Source: Fodinibacter sp963730365 (GTDB lineage: Bacteria > Actinomycetota > Actinomycetes > Actinomycetales > Dermatophilaceae). From it: a stretch of 64,000 nucleotides of DNA. The position numbers and the translations under genes are program-made. The notes under the pieces are model-generated. The model made no database searches, was not told the DNA's origin, and was given only the letters and a program-made list of their open reading frames with translations. The first letter of the stretch is position 1. Each line of letters begins with the position of its first letter. This document shows positions 44,743 to 55,598 of this stretch, one piece after another. The stretch lies in assembly GCA_963730365.1 (NCBI GenBank), contig CAVSRM010000005.1, forward strand, positions 434,001 to 498,000, read 5' to 3'.

Positions 44743-46028
44743 CTGACACGTTCTACGGATCCGACTTCGACGCCCTCGAGGCCTTCGACCCCGAGATCTC
44801 GGGAGTGCTCCTCTCCGAGCTCGATCGCCTCCGTGGTGGTCTCCAGCTCATCGCGAGCGAGAACTTCTCCAGTCCGCGGGTCCTCACGGCGTTGGGCTCG
44901 ACGCTGTCGAACAAGTACGCGGAGGGCTACCCGGGGCGCCGGTACTACGGCGGGTGCAGCGAGGTCGACAAGGCCGAGGTGCTGGCGATCGAGCGCTGCA
45001 AGGAGCTGTTCGAGGCCGACCACGCCAATGTCCAGGCGCACTCGGGCGCGAGCGCCAACCAGGCCGTCTACGGCGCCTTCCTCAAGCCGGGCGAGAAGAT
45101 CCTGGCGATGAGCCTCCCGCACGGCGGTCACCTCACCCACGGCACCAAGGTGTCGTTCTCGGGCAAGTGGTTCGATGCCGTGCACTACGGCGTGGACAAG
45201 GACACCGAGGACATCGACTACGACCAGGTCGAGTCGCTCGCCCGTGAGCACCGACCCAAGGTGATCCTCGCCGGCGGTTCGGCGATCCCGCGGCTCATCG
45301 ACTTCGAGCGCTTCCGAGCGATCGCCGACGAGGTCGGCGCGATCTTCTGGGTCGATGCCGCCCACTTCATCGGGCTCGTCGCGGGCAAGGCCATTCCGAG
45401 CCCGGTGCCCCATGCCGACGTCGTGTCGTTCACGACCCACAAGGTGCTGCGCGGCCCGCGCTCGGGCGCGATCGTCTGCCGGGCCGAGCATGCCGCCGCC
45501 ATCGACAGGGCGGTGTTCCCGATGATGCAGGGCGGCCCGCAGATGCACACGATCGCGGCGAAGGCGGTCAACTTCAAGGAGTGCGCGACGCCGGAGTACG
45601 CCGCCTACACCCGCCAGGTCGTGGCGAACGCAGGGGTGCTTGCCCAGACGCTCGGGGAGCACGGCATCCGACCGACGACGGGCGGCACCGACACCCACCT
45701 CTCGCTGCACGACCTCCAGCCGGTGGGGGTCACCGGGGTCGACGCCGAGTCGCGCTGCGACGCGGCGGGCATCACGCTGAACAAGAACGCCATCCCGTTC
45801 GACCCGCAGAAGCCCAGCGTGGCCTCCGGCATCCGGGTCGGTACCCCGTGCGTGACCACGCAGGGAATGGGGGAGGACGAGATGCGCACCATCGGCTCCC
45901 TCATCCATCGTGCGGTCGTCGAGGGCAACCCCGACCCCGACCACGCCGTCTCGAGCGAGGTGCGTGCCGAGGTGACCGACCTCGTCTCCCGCTTCCCGGC
46001 GTACGCCCGGCCGGCGACGCACGGCTGA
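44739..46028 (+). CDS. glyA: Serine hydroxymethyltransferase
   Basis: PLP enzyme converting serine and tetrahydrofolate to glycine and methylene-tetrahydrofolate. Lys235 in SFTTHKVLRGPRSG binds PLP; the N-terminal LIASENF and YPGRRYYGG blocks are intact. 429 residues, normal. ATG 44739 overlaps the tsaC stop by 4 bases (ATGA). Confidence 0.97.
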   Translation: MTDTFYGSDFDALEAFDPEISGVLLSELDRLRGGLQLIASENFSSPRVLTALGSTLSNKYAEGYPGRRYYGGCSEVDKAEVLAIERCKELFEADHANVQAHSGASANQAVYGAFLKPGEKILAMSLPHGGHLTHGTKVSFSGKWFDAVHYGVDKDTEDIDYDQVESLAREHRPKVILAGGSAIPRLIDFERFRAIADEVGAIFWVDAAHFIGLVAGKAIPSPVPHADVVSFTTHKVLRGPRSGAIVCRAEHAAAIDRAVFPMMQGGPQMHTIAAKAVNFKECATPEYAAYTRQVVANAGVLAQTLGEHGIRPTTGGTDTHLSLHDLQPVGVTGVDAESRCDAAGITLNKNAIPFDPQKPSVASGIRVGTPCVTTQGMGEDEMRTIGSLIHRAVVEGNPDPDHAVSSEVRAEVTDLVSRFPAYARPATHG

Positions 46029-46038
46029 GCCGGCGCCC

Positions 46039-47433
46039 GTGACCGAGCCGAGACCCGCTGGCGGCGCCGTGACGCCGCTCCTCCGCAGCCTCAACCGGCG
46101 CGGTTTCCGTCTCGTCATGCTGCTCGACGGGCTGGCCGTCCTGTTCCTCGCGGTGGGGAGCATGCTGTGGCGATTCGGCCGACCCGACTCCTGGCCGACC
46201 TACAACACCGGGGCCTACGCGCTCTCGTTCATCGTCTCCACGCTGATCTTCCTCTCGAGCTTCTACTTCGGAGGGCTCTACGAGCGTGAGCCGCGCCTCG
46301 GCGGCGCCGCGGTGCTGCCCAAGGCCGCCCGGCTCTCCCTCGCCGCCGGGAGCTTCGTCGCACTGCTCAACCTCGCCCTGACCGGGCTGGTCAAGCAGCA
46401 GGGCTCGATCATCCAGCGGGCCCTGCCGTTCCCGATCCCCAACCTGCTGTTCGTCATCGCCCTCGCCGGTATCGCGGTGGCGATCAACCGGAGCATCGTC
46501 CACCGGATCCGGACCCGGCGTGAAGGGCCCCCCAGGGTGGTGCTGGCGGGGGAGGAGGTCGACCTCGAGCTGGCCCGTCGCCACCTCGGTGCGCACGCCG
46601 CCCACCTCGTCGTCGTCGGGGAGGTCGACGACCCCCGGCTCGTCGTCGACCGGGCCCAGCAGACCGGGGCCACCGACGTCCTGCTCGTCACCGGTGCCTG
46701 GCTGGAGCAGTGGTACCCGCGGACCATCGGGCGCCTCGACCAGGCCGGCGTCACGACGCTGCTGCGGGTCACCGGCCGCGAGACCCTCTACGGGCTGGAC
46801 CGCCTGCGCGAGGTGGCCGGGCTTCCCTTCGTGCTGCTGCTCCACCAGACGATGCCCGCCTCGCAGCGGCACTTCAAGCGGTTGCTCGACCTGTTCCTGC
46901 TCGTCGTGACCTTCCCGATCTGGGCCACCCTGCTCGGGCTCGTGGCGCTCTACCAGCTCGCCGTCGCCGGGCGTCCGCTGCTCTACCGGCAGACCCGGGT
47001 GGGTGCCGGCGGTGAGACCTTCGAGATGATCAAGTTCCGCTCGATGCGGGTCGACGCCGAGGGGGAGAGGGGCGTCCAGCTCTCCACGCAGGGCGATCCG
47101 CGCGTGATCCTCGCGTGCCGGTGGGTCCGGGCGACGCGCGCCGACGAGCTGCCCCAGCTGCTGCACATCGTCACCGGCCGGATGTCGATCGTCGGCCCCC
47201 GCCCCGAGCGGCCCGAGCTCACGGCCGGCTTCGAGAACGAGATCGCGGGCTACTCCAGGCGACACGAAGTGCCCCCGGGCCTCACCGGGCTGGCCCAGAT
47301 CCACGGGCGCTACCACACCGACGCGGAGTACAAGCTGGGCTACGACCTCCAGTACCTCGTCAACTGGTCCCCGGTCCTCGACCTCGAGATCATCGCCCGC
47401 ACCATCTGGGTGGTGCTCGCCAGGCGGGTCTGA
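46039..47433 (+). CDS. Polyprenyl glycosylphosphotransferase (bacterial sugar transferase, WbaP/CpsE type)
   Basis: Transfers a sugar-1-phosphate to a polyprenyl-phosphate carrier to begin a glycan chain on the membrane. N-terminal half: about five membrane segments and a CoA-binding-like domain (about 160-260). C-terminal half is the catalytic bacterial sugar transferase domain with KFRSM, ADELPQLLHIVTGRMSIVGPRP and PGLTGLAQIHGR. 464 residues; GTG start 10 bases after glyA. In many actinobacteria the gene next to the atp operon is the unrelated WecA/Rfe-like transferase; here this family takes that place. Confidence 0.92.
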   Translation: MTEPRPAGGAVTPLLRSLNRRGFRLVMLLDGLAVLFLAVGSMLWRFGRPDSWPTYNTGAYALSFIVSTLIFLSSFYFGGLYEREPRLGGAAVLPKAARLSLAAGSFVALLNLALTGLVKQQGSIIQRALPFPIPNLLFVIALAGIAVAINRSIVHRIRTRREGPPRVVLAGEEVDLELARRHLGAHAAHLVVVGEVDDPRLVVDRAQQTGATDVLLVTGAWLEQWYPRTIGRLDQAGVTTLLRVTGRETLYGLDRLREVAGLPFVLLLHQTMPASQRHFKRLLDLFLLVVTFPIWATLLGLVALYQLAVAGRPLLYRQTRVGAGGETFEMIKFRSMRVDAEGERGVQLSTQGDPRVILACRWVRATRADELPQLLHIVTGRMSIVGPRPERPELTAGFENEIAGYSRRHEVPPGLTGLAQIHGRYHTDAEYKLGYDLQYLVNWSPVLDLEIIARTIWVVLARRV

Positions 47434-47442
47434 CGTGCTGTT

Positions 47443-47476
47443 TTGTCGCCCGTCAGCGCTTGTGATAACTTTCACA
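47443..47476 (+). promoter_or_regulatory. ATP synthase operon promoter with overlapping CRP/GlxR-type box
   Basis: TTGTCG (47443-47448), a 17-base spacer and TAACTT (47466-47471) form a good sigma-70-type promoter. A perfect TGTGA-N6-TCACA (47461-47476), the CRP consensus and close to the actinobacterial GlxR site, overlaps the -10 box. The inverted repeat even extends one base on each side beyond TTGTGA/TCACAA to CTTGTGA/TCACAAG. The position over the -10 suggests repression when bound. Confidence 0.75.
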
Positions 47477-47525
47477 AGCCGTTCCGGAGCATTCCGCCAC
47501 GACCACCGAAGAGGCCGATCCGTCG

Positions 47526-47981
47526 ATGACCGACCCCGCACCGCCCGTTGCGGCGAATGCCGGCGCACCGTTCGCCGCGATGCTTCGCGGGGCTCTCCTG
47601 CCGTCGAGCATCGCGGGAGTCGTGGCCGTGGTCGTCGTGGTGGTGTGGCGCGGCGGTGATGCCCTCGCCGGTGCGGTCCTCGGACTCGTCGTCTCGATCG
47701 CGTTCTTCGCCTCCGGCATGTTCCTGCTCAGCCGCCTCGTGCGCGACGCCAGCCCCCACGCGTTCTTCGCCGTGGCGATGACGGTCTACCTCGCCCAGGT
47801 CATCGGTCTGCTGCTCGTCATCATCGCCTTCGACGACGCGTCGTGGGTCGACGGCATGGCCCTGGGGATCGTGGCCCTCGTGGTGACGCTCGTCTGGCAG
47901 GTCTTCGCGTTCCTGTCGCTGCGCGGGGCCCGGATCCCCGTCTACGACGAACCCTCGGGCGTTTCGGGGGACCGGTCATGA
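47526..47981 (+). CDS. atpI: ATP synthase protein I-like membrane protein
   Basis: 151 residues with four membrane segments arranged as in AtpI; short charged ends (start TDPAPPVAANAG, end DEPSGVSGDRS). AtpI-like proteins assist c-ring assembly or magnesium supply to the ATP synthase. Similarity is mostly in topology and position ahead of atpB, so the call rests on both. Confidence 0.8.
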   Translation: MTDPAPPVAANAGAPFAAMLRGALLPSSIAGVVAVVVVVVWRGGDALAGAVLGLVVSIAFFASGMFLLSRLVRDASPHAFFAVAMTVYLAQVIGLLLVIIAFDDASWVDGMALGIVALVVTLVWQVFAFLSLRGARIPVYDEPSGVSGDRS

Positions 47982-48096
47982 GGAGCCGTCCAGAGCGGTG
48001 CTCCGACGTCGCGGGCCACCGCGAGCGTCCGGTAGCGTACGTCCCGTTCCCGTGGGTGCCCGTCGCTGGCGCCTGCGCATTCCCCGAGGAGAGGCT

Positions 48097-48933
48097 GTGA
48101 GCCCCAGCATGGTTTCCGTGAACGTCCTCCAGGGCGCGATCGTCGCGGCCGAGGGCGGAGGCGAGGGCTTTCAGTCCCCCGGCATCGAGAGCTTCTGGTG
48201 GCCGATCTTCGGCAGTGACCAGAGCAACTGGGCGTTCACGCGGCCCTCGTTCATCCTCATGGCCTCGGTGGTCATCATCGGGATGTTCTTCATCACCGTC
48301 GCGGGCAAGCTGAGCATCGTCCCGACCAAGCGGCAGTGGTACGCCGAGCAGGTCTACGGGTTCGTCCGCAACACCATCGCCCGCGACATCATCGGCGCCA
48401 AGGACTTCCGTCCGTTCGTCCCGCTCCTGCTGACGCTCTTCACGATGATCGCGTTCAACAACATCATGGGGATCTTCCCGTTCGTGCAGTTCCCCACGAT
48501 GAGCCGCATCGCGTTCCCGATCGTGCTCACGCTCATCGTGTACGTCGTCTACCACACCGTGGCGCTGCGCCGGAAGCACGGCGTCGTCGGCTACATGAAG
48601 TCGCTCGTCCCCCCCGGGCTGCCCGGCTGGCTCAAGCCGATCATGTTCGTCATCGAGCTGCTGACGTACTTCATCATCCGCCCGCTCACGCTCGCCCTGC
48701 GACTCTTCGGCAACATGCTCGCGGGCCACCTCATGCTCCTGGTGTTCATCCTCGGTGGCGAGTACCTCCTGCTGCACGGGAGCAGCATCGGCATCCAGGC
48801 CTCCGGCATCGTCGGCATGGGCTTCGGCATCGTCATGACCTTCTTCGAGCTCCTGGTGCAGTTCCTCCAGGCGTTCATCTTCACCCTGCTCGCGGCGCTG
48901 TACATCGGCGATGCCGTGAGCGAGGAGCACTGA
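48097..48933 (+). CDS. atpB: F1Fo ATP synthase subunit a
   Basis: Membrane stator that carries the proton half-channels. The essential arginine is in LRLFGNMLAGH. Five to six membrane segments; 278 residues, normal. GTG 48097 follows GAGGAGAGG; ATG 48109 is a weaker alternative. An 84-base gap with AAAGGAAAA leads to atpE. Confidence 0.96.
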   Translation: MSPSMVSVNVLQGAIVAAEGGGEGFQSPGIESFWWPIFGSDQSNWAFTRPSFILMASVVIIGMFFITVAGKLSIVPTKRQWYAEQVYGFVRNTIARDIIGAKDFRPFVPLLLTLFTMIAFNNIMGIFPFVQFPTMSRIAFPIVLTLIVYVVYHTVALRRKHGVVGYMKSLVPPGLPGWLKPIMFVIELLTYFIIRPLTLALRLFGNMLAGHLMLLVFILGGEYLLLHGSSIGIQASGIVGMGFGIVMTFFELLVQFLQAFIFTLLAALYIGDAVSEEH

Positions 48934-49017
48934 CCCGGAACCCCGGTCCCCCCTCACCAGACCCACCGAAACTCCCGACGCCGGGACCCACCCGGCGCCC
49001 TCGAAAGGAAAACAGCA

Positions 49018-49224
49018 ATGACTGGCAACATCACCTTCCTCGGCTACGGTCTCGCTGCCATCGGCCCTGGTATCGGTATCGGCCTGATCTTCGCCGCGTA
49101 CATCAACGGCGTCGCCCGCCAGCCCGAGGCCCGCGGCATGCTCCAGACCATCGCCTTCACCGGCATGGCGCTCACCGAGGCGCTCGCCATCCTCGGTCTG
49201 GTCTTCGTCTTCGTCTTCCAGTGA
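49018..49224 (+). CDS. atpE: F1Fo ATP synthase subunit c
   Basis: 68-residue hairpin of two membrane helices forming the rotor ring. The proton-carrying carboxylate is Glu54 (ALTEALAI); the polar loop is ARQPE (33-37). The first helix has the GxGxGxG-like packing motif (AIGPGIGIG). Preceded by GAAAGGAAAACAGCA. Confidence 0.98.
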   Translation: MTGNITFLGYGLAAIGPGIGIGLIFAAYINGVARQPEARGMLQTIAFTGMALTEALAILGLVFVFVFQ

Positions 49225-49274
49225 CCGAGCCGGCGTGACCGACTCCTGCCCGACCCAGAGATAAGGAAGCGACC

Positions 49275-49859
49275 GTGGTTCTCGCATCCGTCCCCACCGC
49301 CGAGGGCGTGGGGTGGCCAGAAGCGCTCCCGCTGCTGCCGCACCCCGCCGAGCTCATCATCGGCCTCATCGCGTTCGCGATCCTCTACTGGATCTTCGCG
49401 AAGATGGTCGTTCCCAAGATGGAGGCGATGTACGAAGAGCGCGCCGCTGCCATCGAGGGGGGCATGGCCCAGGCCGAGGAGGCCCAGGCCGAGGCCAGGG
49501 CTGCACTGGAGAAGTACAACGCCCAGCTCTCCGAGGCACGCACCGAGGCCAACGAGATCCGCGAGTCCGCTCGCGAGCAGGGCGCCTCGATCGTCGCCGA
49601 CATGCGCGGCCAGGCCCAGGCGGAGGCGGCGCGCATCACCGAGTCCGCCAAGCGTCAGGTCGAGGCCGAACGCCAGCAGGCCGTCGTCCAGCTGCGCCAG
49701 GAGGTCGGCACGATGTCGACCACGCTCGCGAGCAAGATCGTCGGCGAGTCGCTCGAGGACGAGGTGCGCCAGAACGGCATCGTCGACCGCTTCCTCGCCG
49801 AGCTCGAGGCCGGCGAGGTCAAGCCCGAGAAGGTCGCCCCCGCGGGTCAGGACGCCTGA
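49275..49859 (+). CDS. atpF: F1Fo ATP synthase subunit b
   Basis: Peripheral stalk: one membrane helix (about residues 24-43), then a long Glu/Ala/Gln/Arg-rich coiled coil to about residue 165. 194 residues, normal. GTG 49275 follows AAGGAAG. The stop shares a base with the atpH start (TGATG). Confidence 0.95.
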   Translation: MVLASVPTAEGVGWPEALPLLPHPAELIIGLIAFAILYWIFAKMVVPKMEAMYEERAAAIEGGMAQAEEAQAEARAALEKYNAQLSEARTEANEIRESAREQGASIVADMRGQAQAEAARITESAKRQVEAERQQAVVQLRQEVGTMSTTLASKIVGESLEDEVRQNGIVDRFLAELEAGEVKPEKVAPAGQDA

Positions 49860-50674
49860 TGCGGGGCTCGTCACGGGGATCGGCCAAGGAGGCGCAGGCA
49901 CACTTCGACGCCGCCCTCGAGCAGGGCGTCGACGGGAAGAGCCTCTCCGACGAGCTGTTCGCGGTAACCGCTGTCGTCGACGGCAGCGCGTCCCTGCGCC
50001 GGGCGCTCGCGGACCCCTCGCGCGACCCCGAGGACAGGAAGGGCCTGGCCCGTGGCCTCTTCTCCGGCAAGGTGGCGCCGAGCACCGCGGACCTCGTGTG
50101 CGAGGTGACTGCCCAGCGCTGGTCGAGGGAGCGCGACCTCAGCGACACCCTCGAGAGCCTGGCCGTTCAGGCCCTGCTCGCCACGGCCGAGCGTGAGGGT
50201 CGGATCGACCGCGTCGAGGACGAGCTGTTCCGCTTCGAACGGATCGTCGCCGGCGACCCCGGGCTGCGGGACACCCTCGCGTCGCGCAACACCGACTCCG
50301 CGGGAAAGGTGCGCCTCGTGCACGGGCTCCTCGAGGGCAAGGCCGCCCCGGAGACCACGACCCTGGTCGAGCAGGCCGTCCGGGCACCTCGCGGTCGTCG
50401 GCTGGCCGACGTCCTGGAGTCCTACCTCGCCCTCGCCGCGCTGCGTCGCGACGAGCTCACCGCCCTCGTCACGGTGGCGTCCTCCCTCACCGCCCAGCAG
50501 CAGGCCCGGCTGAGCAGCGTTCTCGAGGCGCACTACGGCAAGGCCGTCACCCTCCAGGTCGTCCACGACCCCAGGGTCATGGGCGGCATCCGCATCCAGG
50601 TCGGCGACGACGTCATCGACGGCACTGTCCTGCGCCGCCTCGACGAGGCGCGCCGGCACGTCACGGGCAGCTGA
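49859..50674 (+). CDS. atpH: F1Fo ATP synthase subunit delta
   Basis: Links the peripheral stalk to the F1 head. 271 residues, as in other actinobacteria of this group and longer than the roughly 180 of E. coli. The C-terminal domain (VVHDPRVMGGIRIQVGDDVIDGTV) is the conserved part. Start coupled to atpF. Confidence 0.95.
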   Translation: MRGSSRGSAKEAQAHFDAALEQGVDGKSLSDELFAVTAVVDGSASLRRALADPSRDPEDRKGLARGLFSGKVAPSTADLVCEVTAQRWSRERDLSDTLESLAVQALLATAEREGRIDRVEDELFRFERIVAGDPGLRDTLASRNTDSAGKVRLVHGLLEGKAAPETTTLVEQAVRAPRGRRLADVLESYLALAALRRDELTALVTVASSLTAQQQARLSSVLEAHYGKAVTLQVVHDPRVMGGIRIQVGDDVIDGTVLRRLDEARRHVTGS

Positions 50675-50769
50675 GCACCAGCCCGAGCACCGCCCCCAGA
50701 ACTCAAGACGCACACCCACCACAGACTTCGGCCCCACCAGGGGCCGGTGACCGAGGAGAAGATCAGATC

Positions 50770-52416
<1,647 letters not shown>

Positions 52417-52504
52417 CCGGATGCCGGGTGCGCACCACGCGCACCCGGCCCACGGCCAGGCAACCCGACATACCGAGCAGAAGAACCACGAAAGGCGGGA
52501 TCAC

Positions 52505-53404
52505 ATGGGAGCGCAGATCCGGGAGTACCGGCAGCGCATCCGGACCGTCACCTCCACGATGAAGATCACGAGGGCGATGGAGCTGATGGCCGCCGCGCGG
52601 GTGGTCAGGGCCCAGCAGGCGGTGCGTGAGTCCAGCCCCTACGCCCGCGCGTTGACGCGCGCGGTGTCGGCCGTCGCGACGTTCTCCAACGAGGACCACC
52701 CGCTCACGACCGAGAAGGGCGACGTCAAGCGCGCCGCCGTCATCATCATGACCTCGGACCGTGGTCTCGCGGGTGCCTACAGCTCATCGGTGATCAAGGA
52801 GAGCGAGCGCCTCGTGGCGCGCCTGCGCGATGAGGGCAAGGAGGTCGTTCCCTACCTCATGGGCCGCAAGGTCATCGGCTTCTACAAGTTCCGCCAGCGC
52901 GAGTCCGCCGAGCAGTGGAGCGGTGACTCCGAGAAGCCGTCCTTCGACGTCGCGCGCGAGGTGGGCGAGCGCATCGTCTACGACTTCACGACCGAGACCG
53001 ACCTCGGTGGGGTCGACGAGGTGCACGTGGTGTTCACCCGGTTCAAGACCATGGTGACCCAGGAACCCGACGTCATCCGCCTGCTGCCGCTCGAGGTCGT
53101 CGAGGGCGAGGAGGCCCCGGAGCCCGAGGACCTGCTCCCGCTCTACACCTTCGAGCCCGGCGCCGAGAGCGTGCTCGACGCGCTGCTGCCGAAATACGTC
53201 AACGCCCGTCTGTTCAACTGCATGCTCCAGGCCGCCGCCTCCGAGCTCGCTGCCCGCCAGCGCGCGATGAAGTCCGCGACGGACAACGCCGAGGAGCTCA
53301 TCAAGAAGTACACCCGCCTGTCCAACCAGGCGCGTCAGGCCGAGATCACCCAAGAGATCAGCGAAATCGTCGGTGGGGCAAGCGCCCTGGCCGAGAGCAA
53401 GTGA
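52505..53404 (+). CDS. atpG: F1Fo ATP synthase subunit gamma
   Basis: Central rotor shaft. The N-terminal helix (REYRQRIRTVTSTMKITRAM) and C-terminal helix (RQRAMKSATDNAEELI) form the coiled coil; MTSDRGLAGAYSSSVIK is the conserved core segment. 299 residues, normal. GAAAGGCGGGATCAC precedes ATG 52505. Confidence 0.97.
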   Translation: MGAQIREYRQRIRTVTSTMKITRAMELMAAARVVRAQQAVRESSPYARALTRAVSAVATFSNEDHPLTTEKGDVKRAAVIIMTSDRGLAGAYSSSVIKESERLVARLRDEGKEVVPYLMGRKVIGFYKFRQRESAEQWSGDSEKPSFDVAREVGERIVYDFTTETDLGGVDEVHVVFTRFKTMVTQEPDVIRLLPLEVVEGEEAPEPEDLLPLYTFEPGAESVLDALLPKYVNARLFNCMLQAAASELAARQRAMKSATDNAEELIKKYTRLSNQARQAEITQEISEIVGGASALAESK

Positions 53405-53418
53405 GCGAGAGAGAGACC

Positions 53419-54876
53419 ATGACTGCCACCGTCACCGAGAAGAGCGAGGACACGCAGGCCGGCGGAGTCGGCCGCGTCTCGCGCATCACCGGGCCCGTCG
53501 TCGACGTCGAGTTCCCCGTCGACGCCATGCCCGAGCAGTACAACCTCATGACCACCGAGGTCGAGATCGGCGGGGAGAAGAAGTCGCTCAACCTCGAGGT
53601 CGCCCAGCACATCGGCGACAACATGGTGCGCGCCGTCTCGCTCCAGCCCACCGACGGTCTCGTGCGCGGCACCCCCGTGCAGGACACCGGCGGCCCGATC
53701 ACCGTCCCGGTCGGCGACATCACGCTCGGCAAGGTGTTCAACACCACCGGTGAGGTCATGAACCTCGCCGAGGGTGAGACCTTCGAGCCCACCGAGCGCT
53801 GGGGCATCCACCGCCAGGCACCGGCCTTCGACCAGCTCGAGTCCAAGACCACGATGTTCGAGACGGGCATCAAGGTCATCGACCTGCTCACGCCCTACGT
53901 CCAGGGTGGAAAGATCGGCCTCTTCGGCGGTGCGGGCGTCGGCAAGACCGTCCTCATCCAGGAGATGATCGCCCGTGTCGCCCGCGACCACGGTGGTGTC
54001 TCGGTGTTCGCCGGTGTCGGCGAGCGCACCCGTGAGGGCAACGACCTCATGGTCGAGATGGAGGAGGCCGGGGTGCTCGGCCAGACCGCCCTCGTCTTCG
54101 GCCAGATGGACGAGCCGCCGGGCACCCGCCTTCGCGTGGCGCTCTCGGCGCTGACCATGGCGGAGTACTTCCGCGACGTGGCCGGCCAGGACGTGCTGCT
54201 CTTCATCGACAACATCTTCCGGTTCACCCAGGCGGGCTCGGAGGTCTCCACGCTGCTCGGCCGGATGCCGTCCGCCGTGGGCTACCAGCCGACCCTGGCC
54301 GACGAGATGGGTGTGCTCCAGGAGCGCATCACCTCGACCCGCGGTCACTCGATCACGTCCATGCAGGCGATCTACGTGCCCGCCGACGACTACACCGACC
54401 CGGCCCCGGCGACCACCTTCGCCCACCTCGACGCGACGACCGAGCTCTCCCGCGAGATCGCCTCGATCGGCATCTACCCCGCGGTCGACCCGCTGACCTC
54501 GACGAGCCGGATCCTCGACCGTCGCTACATCGCGGACGACCACTACGACACCGCGGTGCGCGTGAAGCAGATCCTCCAGCGCAACAAGGAGCTGCAGGAC
54601 ATCATCGCCATCCTCGGCATCGACGAGCTGTCCGAGGAGGACAAGGTCCTCGTCAACCGCGCCCGTCGCATCCAGCGGTTCCTGTCGCAGAACACCTACG
54701 TGGCCAAGCAGTTCACCGGCCTCGAGGGCTCGACGGTGCCGCTGGCCGACACGATCGAGGCGTTCACCAAGATCTGCGACGGTGACTACGACCACGTGGG
54801 TGAGCAGGCCTTCTTCATGTGCGGCGGTCTCGACGACGTCGAGCGGCAGTGGGCCGAGATCCAGAAGAACCTCTGA
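53419..54876 (+). CDS. atpD: F1Fo ATP synthase subunit beta
   Basis: Catalytic subunit. P-loop GGAGVGKT (170-177), GERTREGNDL, DNIFRFTQAGSEVSALLGR-like segment and the C-terminal DELSEEDK equivalent of DELSEED. 485 residues. I chose ATG 53419; GTG 53401, overlapping the atpG stop, is an in-frame alternative adding six residues. The stop shares a base with atpC. Confidence 0.97.
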   Translation: MTATVTEKSEDTQAGGVGRVSRITGPVVDVEFPVDAMPEQYNLMTTEVEIGGEKKSLNLEVAQHIGDNMVRAVSLQPTDGLVRGTPVQDTGGPITVPVGDITLGKVFNTTGEVMNLAEGETFEPTERWGIHRQAPAFDQLESKTTMFETGIKVIDLLTPYVQGGKIGLFGGAGVGKTVLIQEMIARVARDHGGVSVFAGVGERTREGNDLMVEMEEAGVLGQTALVFGQMDEPPGTRLRVALSALTMAEYFRDVAGQDVLLFIDNIFRFTQAGSEVSTLLGRMPSAVGYQPTLADEMGVLQERITSTRGHSITSMQAIYVPADDYTDPAPATTFAHLDATTELSREIASIGIYPAVDPLTSTSRILDRRYIADDHYDTAVRVKQILQRNKELQDIIAILGIDELSEEDKVLVNRARRIQRFLSQNTYVAKQFTGLEGSTVPLADTIEAFTKICDGDYDHVGEQAFFMCGGLDDVERQWAEIQKNL

Positions 54877-55145
54877 TGGCATCGCTGCAGGTCGAGCTCG
54901 TCGCCGCGGACCGCAAGGTCTGGGAGGGCGAGGCCAGCCAGGTCAGCGCCCGCTCGCTCGACGGCGAGCTCGGCATCCTCCCGGGACACCAGCCGCTGTT
55001 GTGCGTCCTCGACGAGGGTGAGGTCAAGGTCAACACCGGTGGGTCCTGGCGCACGGCCACGATCGACGGCGGCTTCCTCTCGGTCGACCACGACCGGGTG
55101 ACCATCGTCGCCGAGTCGGTGGACGCCAGCTCCATGGACTCCTGA
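54876..55145 (+). CDS. atpC: F1Fo ATP synthase subunit epsilon
   Basis: 89 residues: only the N-terminal beta-barrel domain (VELVAADRKVWEGEA, GELGILPGHQPLL). The C-terminal helical domain that inhibits ATP hydrolysis in E. coli is absent or reduced to a few residues. Start coupled to atpD by TGATG. Confidence 0.96.
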   Translation: MASLQVELVAADRKVWEGEASQVSARSLDGELGILPGHQPLLCVLDEGEVKVNTGGSWRTATIDGGFLSVDHDRVTIVAESVDASSMDS

Positions 55146-55166
55146 GTCGGGGGGAGGGCCGCCCAC

Positions 55167-55598
55167 GTGTCGCCTGTCGTCATCACGGAGCTGCTCCTCG
55201 CCCTGGTCGTCATCATCGTCGTCGGCGTGCTCACCTTCGTGTGGGCACGCCGACGCTTCATCTCCGGGGACGGCCGCCCCGTGATGCTGTGTGCGCGCCG
55301 CAACGGCCCCGGCGAGCGGTGGCGCCTGGGCCTCGCCAGGCTCGGCTCCGAGCGCTTCGAGTGGTTCAGCGTCGTCGGGCCGTCACTGCGCCCCGAGGTG
55401 TCGTGGCTGCGCGGTGAGCTCGACTTCGCTGCGGCCAAGCCCCTCGCGGACCCGATCCCCGGGCTCGCCGAACCGGTGTCCGTGACGGGTGGCGCGGCAG
55501 GGACCTCGTGCGACTTCGCCTTCGCACCGGCGGCCTACACCGCGGTCCGGGCATGGCTGGAGTCCAGCCCACCCGGATTCAACGTCAACGTCGCCTAG
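55167..55598 (+). CDS. DUF2550 family protein
   Basis: 143 residues: one N-terminal membrane segment (about 8-26, LLLALVVIIVVGVLTFVWARR), then a cytosolic domain with RPVMLCARR and GLARLGSERFEWF. DUF2550 proteins follow atpC in many actinobacteria; function unknown. GTG 55167. The last 4 bases overlap the converging adenosyltransferase gene. Confidence 0.85.
   Translation: MSPVVITELLLALVVIIVVGVLTFVWARRRFISGDGRPVMLCARRNGPGERWRLGLARLGSERFEWFSVVGPSLRPEVSWLRGELDFAAAKPLADPIPGLAEPVSVTGGAAGTSCDFAFAPAAYTAVRAWLESSPPGFNVNVA

Noticed and set aside
53335..54882. A 515-codon open frame antisense to atpD
   Set aside because: It is a mirror of the highly conserved ATP synthase beta gene and has no recognisable domain or ribosome binding site.
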